The notes beneath the pieces are model-generated. The model saw only the letters and a list, made by a program, of their open reading frames with translations. It had not been told where the DNA came from and did not search any database. From CAZSTA01 sp964609495 [NCBI: uncultured bacterium] (GTDB lineage Bacteria; CAZSTA01), in the NCBI GenBank assembly GCA_964609495.1, contig CAZSTA010000058.1, forward strand, positions 1 through 18,271: a stretch of DNA of 18,271 bases, given 5' to 3'. The stretch's first letter is position 1. Every line of letters begins with the position of its first letter. Below are positions 1 through 7,700 of this stretch, piece after piece. A program made the position numbers and the translations under genes.

Positions 1-8
1 GGGTAATT

Positions 9-37
9 TTGACAAGATAAAAGATTTTTGTTAGAAT
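9..37 (+). promoter_or_regulatory. Candidate sigma-70 type promoter, rightward
   Basis: A perfect TTGACA (9-14) is followed after 17 bases by TAGAAT (32-37), one mismatch from the ideal -10. It points right, into the 3' end of the convergent lipoprotein gene, so it would give an antisense or short RNA. There is no open reading frame of note before 150 on this strand. It is supported by motif only and may be chance in AT-rich DNA. Confidence 0.35.
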
Positions 38-42
38 TAGGG

Positions 43-71
43 AAAATACGAGATAATAAATATTATGTCAA
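43..71 (-). promoter_or_regulatory. Candidate sigma-70 type promoter, leftward
   Basis: On the minus strand TTGACA (71-66) is followed after 17 bases by TATTTT (48-43), a weaker -10. It lies just past the terminator of the lipoprotein gene and points out of the left edge, where a further minus-strand gene could begin. The -35 match is perfect; the -10 is only four of six. Confidence 0.3.
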
Positions 72-100
72 GTTAAATAATTGAGATATGGTTAATAAGT

Positions 101-138
101 AAAAAAGAGCCTTTCCATTGAAGAAATGGAAAAGCTCT
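101..138 (-). terminator. Rho-independent terminator of the propeller lipoprotein gene
   Basis: A 14-pair stem (106-119 with 125-138) with a five-base loop is followed, in the minus direction, by six U (106-101). The single irregular pair (111/133) is C:A on the plus strand but a G:U wobble in the minus transcript, which supports the minus orientation. The stem begins 12 bases past the stop codon at 150. Confidence 0.9.
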
Positions 139-149
139 AAACTTATATT

Positions 150-1466
150 CTATTCACTATGTATTTGTATATTCCCTCCTCCTAAAGTCCCGCCAGCAGA
201 GTAACCATCTGACAGAGAGATGTTAAAGATATCATTCTTTCCTGGCTCTCCATTATCTTCTACCTCAACTGTGAAGGTGTATCCTCCAACACCATCTATC
301 TTGCAATCTCCGGTAAAGGTTGCTTTGTTGTCAGTTATCACTAGCGAGCTCATCGTCTCACTCTTCACCTTCATCTTCGTTGAGTGATCGATATATGTCA
401 GATGTCCAGTAGTTGAGTCTCCACTAGATTTCACATTAAAACCGAAGTTTGCTTTCTTCTTGCCAAGCGGAATCCATCCTCCACCTGTAACAAAGCCAGC
501 TTCCTCTTCGGTAATATAAGGAGACCAAGCAGGGAATCTGTTCTCCGCACTGCCATCGAAGGTTAATCTAGTCTGATTCGTGCCATCGGCATTCATCACA
601 TAGATCTCGTAATTTCCCTCATAATTAGAAGCGAAAGCTACATATTTGCCATCAGGAGACCAAGCAGGATCTATGTTGCTTCCAGAATTGGAGGTTAATT
701 GGGTTTGGTTAGTGCCATCGGCATTCATCACATAGATCTCCTCATTTCCACCCCGTCTGGAGACAAAAGCGATTTTAGTGCCATCAGGAGACCAGGTGGG
801 ATGCCAACTCCTATTAGTTGTCAGTCTAACTACATTGCTCCCATCACTGTTCATCACATAGATATCGCTCATACTGATATTCCCACCAGGATCATGACGA
901 GCGGACTGGAAAGCGATCTTAGTACCATCAGGGGACACAGCAGGATAGGCCTCAACGACACTATTATTGGTTAATTGGGTTTGGTTAGAGCCATCGGCAT
1001 TCATCACATAGATCTCATAAGTACTGTGAGTGTCGGGAATAACGCTAGCCGCATAGGCGATCTTAGAGCCATCAGGGAAGCAATCAGGCGCCAATTCAAA
1101 CATATCTGGATTATTAGTTATGTTAGTCTTGTCAGTTCCATCAGTGTTCATTCTCCAGATCTCATAATCCCCGCTCCTATTACTAGCCCAAACAATATAC
1201 TTTCCATCTGGCAACCAAGCAGGAGATAAATCATCCCCAGGATCAGTGGTTAGCCTAGTTCTATTGCTCCCATCAGAGTCCATCACATAAATCTCACGGT
1301 TACTATCACGATCAGAGTTGAAAGCGATCTTACCTGTATAGCTACCAGCTTCAGGCGCTTGAAGAATCTCAGATGAGGGAGTAATGTCGATCTCATTACC
1401 ACAGCCAATAGCTACAAGCCCAATCACCAAGGACAGAACGAAAATCTTTACAGCATTTCTAAACAT
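150..1466 (-). CDS. PD40 six-bladed beta-propeller lipoprotein with C-terminal beta-sandwich domain
   Basis: 438 residues. Residues 1-22 form a lipoprotein signal (charged start, hydrophobic stretch, then AIGC with Cys22 as the acylation site); residue 23 is Gly, so no Asp retention signal is seen. Residues about 44-317 hold six TolB-like PD40 blades, each ending in a version of EIYVMNADGSNQTQLT followed by a WSPDGTKIAF strand. Residues about 324-438 open with GFVTGGGWIP and resemble the small beta-sandwich often called post-COAP-1 (recalled family, not searched). The ATG at 1466 is preceded at good distance by AAAGGAGGT (about 1474-1482). The gene has its own upstream promoter element near 1791-1837 and a terminator at 101-138, so it is probably monocistronic. 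The propeller is a close paralogue of that in the gene at 2226-4670. PD40 propellers generally bind proteins or ligands; no enzymatic role is visible. An exported surface or periplasmic binding role is inferred. Confidence 0.93.
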   Translation of the reverse strand: MFRNAVKIFVLSLVIGLVAIGCGNEIDITPSSEILQAPEAGSYTGKIAFNSDRDSNREIYVMDSDGSNRTRLTTDPGDDLSPAWLPDGKYIVWASNRSGDYEIWRMNTDGTDKTNITNNPDMFELAPDCFPDGSKIAYAASVIPDTHSTYEIYVMNADGSNQTQLTNNSVVEAYPAVSPDGTKIAFQSARHDPGGNISMSDIYVMNSDGSNVVRLTTNRSWHPTWSPDGTKIAFVSRRGGNEEIYVMNADGTNQTQLTSNSGSNIDPAWSPDGKYVAFASNYEGNYEIYVMNADGTNQTRLTFDGSAENRFPAWSPYITEEEAGFVTGGGWIPLGKKKANFGFNVKSSGDSTTGHLTYIDHSTKMKVKSETMSSLVITDNKATFTGDCKIDGVGGYTFTVEVEDNGEPGKNDIFNISLSDGYSAGGTLGGGNIQIHSE

Positions 1467-1568
1467 TTTAACTACCTCCTTTTAATTTTTCTTGGGAAAT
1501 CATAGGTCTGCTCTTACTTTAATTTTCTTATCCTTTGCAAAATCACCTCCCAAATACCAACCACATTG

Positions 1569-1624
1569 TAGTGACTGGTTTCACTATTAGCTCTCTATAG
1601 TCAAAGTGACAACTTAGACTATAG
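1569..1624. repeat. Two adjacent perfect hairpins in the leader of the lipoprotein gene
   Basis: TAGTGA (1569-1574) pairs with TCACTA (1581-1586), and CTATAGTC (1595-1602) pairs with GACTATAG (1617-1624). The pentamers AGTGA and TCACT alternate four times between about 1570 and 1631, so alternative pairings are possible. If transcription starts at the element near 1800, this lies in the 5' untranslated RNA of the lipoprotein gene, about 100-160 bases before its start codon. No known riboswitch is recognised. Confidence 0.5.
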
Positions 1625-1726
1625 TTTCACTGCAATTAAAAATCATCGAACTTTTTTAGAATTTGTCCCGATTTTATAGGAGGAAGGACGAAAGTTATCT
1701 ACCTTGATATCTCTTGGAATCTACGG

Positions 1727-1790
1727 AGCTTATAGCGAGCGAAGTAGAGTTAGTCTCCTTAAACTCCCTAGCATCAAAATACAACTTGCC
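1727..1790 (-). promoter_or_regulatory. Conserved leader segment, copy 1
   Basis: Read on the minus strand, this segment matches the leader at 13281-13350. The first block is AAGTTGTRTTTTGRTGCTAG, 18 of 20 identical. A later block, TAACTCTACTTYGCTC followed by TATAAGCT, has 23 of 26 identical, with a divergent stretch between. It directly follows promoter-like element A, so the similarity covers promoter and early transcribed leader. Function is unknown; it could be a regulatory RNA element or simply recent duplication of the promoter region. Confidence 0.6.
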
Positions 1791-1837
1791 TCTCCTCTAT
1801 ATATTACAGAATAGAAAAAAGGAGAAAATCTTACATC
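1791..1837 (-). promoter_or_regulatory. Repeated promoter-like element, copy A (lipoprotein gene)
   Basis: On the minus strand GATGTAAGATT (1837-1827), 14 bases, ATTCT (1812-1808), then GTAA and TATATAG. Three other copies in the window keep the same 14-base spacing, and all lie upstream of genes in the correct orientation. The start codon it serves is at 1466, leaving a leader of roughly 330 bases. The architecture (TGTAAG upstream, TTCT downstream, about 16 apart) resembles ECF-sigma promoters. Confidence 0.7.
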
Positions 1838-1868
1838 GAAAAATTATTTTTTTATAACTTTTTTTATT

Positions 1869-2069
1869 TCAAGTAGTTTCAATAGATCACAAAGTTAATA
1901 TTTTATTCACTGAAAAGGGGATTTATGGTTAAAAATTATCAGACTTTTCCGGAAGAGAAACTGTTTTATCTCTATTTCAGAGTAGATTATCAGGAAATGA
2001 GGCAAAAATTGTTGCTTTCCTTTTAAGCTTTAAATTATACAATTTTGGGATCTATTGAAATTGTCTTGA
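1869..2069. repeat. Spaced imperfect inverted repeat, MITE-like, about 200 bp
   Basis: TTTCAATAGATC (1877-1888) and its exact complement GATCTATTGAAA (2049-2060) form the core. Similarity extends outward to TCAAG/CTTGA (1869-1873 and 2065-2069, with a one-base indel) and partly inward. The enclosed DNA has no convincing gene. It sits in the gap between the terminator at 2165-2189 and promoter element A. It could be a miniature inverted-repeat element or a chance long-range repeat; I did not find clear target duplications. Confidence 0.4.
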
Positions 2070-2164
2070 GCCTCAGCGGAAATAGAAGGAATTAAGCTGA
2101 TGATAATTGTCAGAATTATCACCAACAGCATTCTAATATCAAACAATCTCTTTAATCAAAAGAA

Positions 2165-2189
2165 TTCCCCGCAGCAGAGCTGCGGGGAA
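2165..2189 (-). terminator. Rho-independent terminator of the propeller-protease gene
   Basis: A perfect 10-bp GC-rich stem, TTCCCCGCAG (2165-2174) with CTGCGGGGAA (2180-2189), has a five-base loop and is followed in the minus direction by a T-rich run (TTCTTTTGATT type). It lies 36 bases past the stop codon at 2226 and closes the minus-strand operon that begins with the sigma factor. Confidence 0.85.
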
Positions 2190-2225
2190 GTTCAATATTG
2201 GTGGGTCTGTCGTTGGGATTCAGGA

Positions 2226-4670
2226 CTAGGACATAGGTATAGATACCACATTTAGTAATTTCATCCACCAGATATCAGAGTAGTAATTATCACTGTGGGT
2301 AGTTACATAAGTAGATTTAGGAATGGCATAATTCCCTTCTGTATCCTTAGCATAGATGGTTACTTTGTATGTTCCCTCTTCAATGAGATTATCGTAAGTG
2401 CCAGTGTATCTTCCATCTCTATCAGGATCTTCCAACTGGATAATAGGTAAATCAATAATGGGATCTTCAGGAGGAGGTTCAACGTAAGAGGGATATTTAA
2501 TCACAGCCCAAACTGAAGCTACACCTTTATCGTCTGTAATATCAGCCCATATCTTGGCGATAGTCTTATTAATGAGATGCTGAGAGAAAGATATAGCTCC
2601 TATGAATGGTGAGTACTCCCTATAAGGACGAGTCCCCCAAGTTTTTCGAGAAGCTTTTATCCCATCACTTGCATTGCATATCCCATCTCCATTATCATCA
2701 AGTCGAGGAAGCTGATTGAGAGTGATCGCTTCCTTAGCATCAAGGTAAGAATTAAACAGAGTTTCACCAGAAACTACTCCTGAGAAGAACATATTGACAA
2801 ATATTTCCCCATCTTCCATATCAAAAGAGTCCTGATACCATTTGCAGCTGGCGATAACTATTCTTCCCTCCCTAGAGATACTATTATTCACTGAAGATAG
2901 GTATTTAGAAGGATTATCTACTATGAAACTTCCTGAGCGACAAGCTGAGATCACCACGGTTACATCATCACAGTTACTACTTGCTTCTAAACTACTCAGG
3001 TAGGAATCTAATTCTTCTACGGTAGTCGCATCTGCTGGCCCATTGGTATAGAACTCATCTACATCCCCATGATCTACTAAGATTAGATAGAAGGGGATAG
3101 CAGAATTGACTCTAGTTGAAGCCCAAGCTTCAATAGCAGATTTAAGATTAGAATCAGTTGCTAAAGCATCGATGTCATCACTGTAGTTACCATTACCATC
3201 AACATCCTGAATGAGCTTTGGATTAAGATAGAATATTCTTTCTCTAATATACCCTAGGTCTAGGAGAATATTGTAAATTCGATTAGCAGTAAGATTAGTA
3301 TTGCTAAACATAGAATCGGAGGTGTGGTGAGCTCCATTATGTCCGGCTGCGAGTATCACATAGCCAATATCTCTTGCTGGCTCTAAGAAGAAATCGAGAG
3401 GAGTTGCTTGTCTAGCTATCACCTTGATTGTCTTTGTCTGAGGGACATATTCAGATTCAAAAGCTTGAAGTGAATATGACCCTGCTTCCAAACCTGTGAT
3501 CTGATAATATCCATTTTCATCAGTCTGAACGCATAAGTCACCATACATACGGGTGGGCCCATAAGTAATGCAGACCCAAGCATCTCGAATAGGATTTCCA
3601 TTGATATCCTTGACGTATCCTTCGATGGAGCCAATTAACCCACTAGTGCTAGGTGACCAGCGAGCAACCACATTATCTATCGACCACTCAGGATCATCAG
3701 TCAACTGAACCGCATCGGTGACATGAATACCCACTCCCCTGTCATATCTTATGGTCATCACATAGATCTCGTGCTTCCATGAGTCCTCTACCGGCTCTCC
3801 AGAATCATAAGATATCTTTGCTCCATCCCCAGAATAAACACCTCCGTAGGGAGACCAAGCAGGCATCCTGTGCTCTATATTGTCCTCGAAAGTTAATCTA
3901 GTCTGATTCGTGCCATCGGGTTTGATCACATAGATCTGATACATATTATGGCTCGTCTCATGATAGGAAGCGAAAGCGATTAGATTATCAGGAGAAGGAG
4001 ACCAGGCAGGCCATATACTGCTTGAATTATTGTGGGTTAATTGAGTTTGGTTAGAGCCATCAGCATTCATCACCCAGATCTCCTCATACCCAGACCTTCT
4101 GGAGACGAAAGCGATCTTAGTTCCATCAGGAGACCAGGTGGGATTCGAATCAGTATCACTAGTAGTTGTCAGTCTAACTACATTACTTCCATCGATGTCC
4201 ATCACATAAATATCCCCTCGAGGATCATCACGATGGGAAAGGAAAGCGATCTTAGTTCCATCAGGAGAGACAGCAGGATGTGAATCCTTGACATTATTAT
4301 AGGTTAAACGGGTCTTGTTAGAGCCATCGGCATTCATCACATAGATCTCGAAAGTATTGGTGTCAATGATGGGGCCGGGACCACTAGTCGCTATATAGGC
4401 AATTTTAGAACCGTCAGGGAAATAAACAGCCTCACTATCGATCATATCCGAATAATTAGTTAGGTTAAACTTGTCAGTTCCATCAGCGTTCATCCTCCAG
4501 ATCTCAGCATCCATTAGTTGCTTTTTCTCATTAACCTCCATCCTAGTCCAAATAATCCACCCCTCCTCAGTTGAAGCGTATCCAGGCACAACAAACACTG
4601 TTAAAACCAGCACCACTATCGTGATTGTAACTGCGATATTTCTTGTTACTCTTTCGAATAAATTCTTCAT
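2226..4670 (-). CDS. Secreted PD40 beta-propeller / clan-CD (C13-like) cysteine protease fusion
   Basis: 814 residues. A signal peptide covers residues 1-32 (hydrophobic 13-28, likely cleavage after GYA). Residues about 37-341 hold six PD40 blades. Residues 345-430 are a carboxypeptidase regulatory-like beta-sandwich (IEGYVKDINGNPI, DENGYYQITGLEAGSYSL). Residues about 435-650 form a caspase/legumain-like fold: YVILAAGHNG, then His534 in LVDHGD and Cys577 in VVISACRSGSF, the usual His-Gly and Ala-Cys dyad of clan CD. Two EF-hand-like Asp/Asn-rich loops (DVDGNGNYSDD near 489, DDNGDGICNASDG near 658) suggest calcium binding. Residues 690-792 look Ig-like. The ATG at 4670 follows AAAGGAGAGG. It starts 98 bases after the kinase fusion gene with no clear terminator between, so it may be co-transcribed. 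Protease activity is likely by motif but untested; substrate unknown. Confidence 0.88.
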   Translation of the reverse strand: MKNLFERVTRNIAVTITIVVLVLTVFVVPGYASTEEGWIIWTRMEVNEKKQLMDAEIWRMNADGTDKFNLTNYSDMIDSEAVYFPDGSKIAYIATSGPGPIIDTNTFEIYVMNADGSNKTRLTYNNVKDSHPAVSPDGTKIAFLSHRDDPRGDIYVMDIDGSNVVRLTTTSDTDSNPTWSPDGTKIAFVSRRSGYEEIWVMNADGSNQTQLTHNNSSSIWPAWSPSPDNLIAFASYHETSHNMYQIYVIKPDGTNQTRLTFEDNIEHRMPAWSPYGGVYSGDGAKISYDSGEPVEDSWKHEIYVMTIRYDRGVGIHVTDAVQLTDDPEWSIDNVVARWSPSTSGLIGSIEGYVKDINGNPIRDAWVCITYGPTRMYGDLCVQTDENGYYQITGLEAGSYSLQAFESEYVPQTKTIKVIARQATPLDFFLEPARDIGYVILAAGHNGAHHTSDSMFSNTNLTANRIYNILLDLGYIRERIFYLNPKLIQDVDGNGNYSDDIDALATDSNLKSAIEAWASTRVNSAIPFYLILVDHGDVDEFYTNGPADATTVEELDSYLSSLEASSNCDDVTVVISACRSGSFIVDNPSKYLSSVNNSISREGRIVIASCKWYQDSFDMEDGEIFVNMFFSGVVSGETLFNSYLDAKEAITLNQLPRLDDNGDGICNASDGIKASRKTWGTRPYREYSPFIGAISFSQHLINKTIAKIWADITDDKGVASVWAVIKYPSYVEPPPEDPIIDLPIIQLEDPDRDGRYTGTYDNLIEEGTYKVTIYAKDTEGNYAIPKSTYVTTHSDNYYSDIWWMKLLNVVSIPMS

Positions 4671-4768
4671 TTTAACCTCTCCTTTTTTCTTTTATGATCG
4701 ATCTTTCAATCTGCTTAAGATTTACAATATGTATAGCCCTGTACGTCGATAAAGCATTTGTTTGGAAA

Positions 4769-7700
4769 CTAAATATATCCTTCAACTTTTTTCTTCTCTC
4801 TTTCTGCTCCTAACCTCTCGAATATCTCCGAAGCATTCTTCAAATACTCATTAGCTTTCTCTTTTCTCCTCAGTTTCGAGAGGAGGATACCTGCTTCTAG
4901 ATATGTTCTTCCCAATTCATATTCGATCTTCTGAAGGCTCTCCAAACTTTCCTCAAAATGTTCTTCAGCTTTTCTATGTTCTCCCTTGAGTTGATAGAGC
5001 ATCCCCAGAGTTCTCTCCAGTCTCCCTCTATCTAAGAAGCTATCCTTATCCATAAGCTCTTCCACTTTCTGACAATATTCCTCCGCTCTCTCAAGATCAC
5101 CTAGTTCGAGATATACCTCTCCTAAACCTCGATAAGCCTCCGCTAATTTCGATGTTATTCCCTTATCCTGGGAGATCTGCTGGGCTTTAAAGTAGTTCTC
5201 CAGAGCTTTATCCAACGCTCCTTCATCACTATAAACTGTTCCCCAATTGAGATAGGATTCTATTATTGTATCAATATCCTCTATTCTTTCTCCTATCTGG
5301 AAGGCACTTTTGATGTATTCAATAGCTTTATCATCCTCTCCCTTTCCCCAATATAATAAAGCGAAGTTGTTATAGAGATTGCCAAGCAACCAGGGATCAT
5401 CTATCTGCTCCTCGCATATCTCCAAACATTTTCGGTAGTGACTCAAAGCTTCATCCCACTCCCCCTTACTCCAATAAGCTAATCCCAAGTTATTATGGGC
5501 ATGAGCTACTCTCCAGATATCATTTACTGCCTCTCTAGTCTCTAAGCAGTGAACATAATACTCGATCGCCTTACTCCAGTCTCCCTCATACCAATAAGCG
5601 ACCCCTAAGTTATTTGCGGCGATCGAGGCTCCTAAAACATCCCCAATCTCGTCTGATATCTCGAGACTCTTCTGGTGACTCTCTATCGCTAGCTTTCGCT
5701 CTCCCTTCGACCAATAAGGCCAACCTAGACGATTGTAAGCTCGAGCTTCCCCTATCCGATTCTCACTCTCGATACTGATCTGTAAGCTCCTCTTTTGATG
5801 CTCTATAGAAGCTTCCAAATCCCCTCTCTTCAAGTGAACTATCCCCAAGTCACTCTCTACAAGAGCTGTCTCAGAGGTATATCCCAATTGCTCGACTATA
5901 CTTAGATCCCGCATTAGATAGTCCACTGCCTTGTCATATTGACCCTTCTTCTCATAAATCCGACCGATACAGCCATATATCTCTGCGGCTATCTCATTAT
6001 CGAGATCATCCCCTAGATAGCTCAATGCCTTATCATATATCTTCAAGGCTTCCTCCCAATTGCCCTCTTCATCTAGGATATTGCCTAATCGTCGATAGAT
6101 TCCAGCGAGATCTCTATCCGTCTTGGCTAAAGTGAGAGCCTCCTCATAATCCCCTCTAGCAGAATCCCTATCCTCCTGAAATCTCTTGATATCACCTCTA
6201 GCCAAGAGAAGCTCTAACTTCTGCTTCTCATACTCAGTCTTATCTTCTATTTCAACGGTGAGTAACTGCTCAATACATCCTAGAGCCTTCATATAGGAGG
6301 ATATAGCTTCGGGATAGGAATAATACTTGAACGAATTATCTCCACTCATCTTCAAATAGATAACAGCCTTCGCTGGATTTCTACCGTTTAGAAAATGATA
6401 GCTTAACTCTCCTGCTCTCTCAGCTAATAATCGCTCCTGTCCCCGACAGATATTCTCCAAAGCCTCCCCTATGGCGCGATGATACAATATCTTCTGGGGA
6501 AGAGGCAAACTGTTATAAAGCACCTGTTGGGTATAAGTATGATGAAATCTATAATGAAAATCTAGAGAGAGAACACCCTCCGTCTCGAGCAGATGGATGA
6601 GTTGATAATCCTGCTCTAATTCACTTAATTTACTCAAAATACCCAACTCATCTGCCTTGAGAACAATTATCACCAGATTAGAGGTGAACTCGTTCCCGAT
6701 AACTGAAGCACACTCCAATATCCCTCGCTCCTCCCTCTTCAAAGGACTCAAGCACTCCTCGATGATCAAAGATATGCTCTCCGGAACGCTTATCTCCTCT
6801 ATCCTCTGTTTCAATCTCCAATATTCTTCCTCCTTCGCTATGCTCCCTCTTATACTGAGCAACCTAAGGGTCTCTATAATGAAGAAGGGATTACCATCAG
6901 TGAGTTGATGGAGGCGTTCGATAAAGGATCGCTCGCTCTCTAACCCCGGAAAATTCTGCTGGAGGATATCTACCATCTGTTTGGAGCCCAACCCTTTTAG
7001 CGATATCTCCGAAGAGTTAGGGAGACTCCCCAATTGTCGAAGTACTTTTGCCAAAAGGATTGAGGATTCAAGTTCCTCCTCCCGGTAGGTGCAGAGGAAC
7101 AACAAAGGAATATCCTGCGATAACTTATCAAGAAGGTAGGAGAGCAAATCGAGTGAAGTGGGATCAGCCCATTGAAGATCGTCACAGAACAGGACTAGAG
7201 GAGCATCTTTAGTCAACTCAACTACCCTCTGACTGAGATAAGAGAACATCTGATAACGTTGCTGTTCATAATCCTTTCCCCCTCCTCTTCCTTCAACCTG
7301 AAACTCTAGCTCGAATTGAGCTTGCCAGGTAGAGAATTCCCTCAGAGCCTCTCGAAAGAGAAATAGTAAGTCATTCCTGCTGATCTCGGTGCATCTCACC
7401 TTAGCCAAACGAAACTGAGGATGTTCTATCTCCAATTGAGAGAGGAATTGCTCTCCCAAAGCTGTCTTTCCAATTCCCCTCTCTCCAGAGATGAGGACAA
7501 TCTGACCTCTCCCCGCAAGTGTCTCCTTCATTTTTCGCCTCAGCAATTCGAATTCATCATCCCTACCAACTAAGCTTGGAGCTATCTCCACCTGAATCTG
7601 CTTTGTATAACTCTCAAGCTTATCTCCTCTCTCGTTCTCATAGGATATCAGGATAGACGGAAAAGTCACAGGCTCTTCACTATACACGATGGGGGTTAGT

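Noticed and set aside
699-1229. Plus-strand open frames (699-974, 975-1229, and similarly 4041-4283) rich in IHHIDL
   Set aside because: They are antisense to the repeated propeller blades; the repeated peptides are the complement of the DGSN/EIYVMN motif, and none has a convincing ribosome-binding site.
4671-4768. Possible promoter element before the propeller-protease gene (TTGTAAATCTTAAG)
   Set aside because: It departs from the 11-mer and lacks RTTCT at the right spacing; read-through from the kinase gene is as likely.
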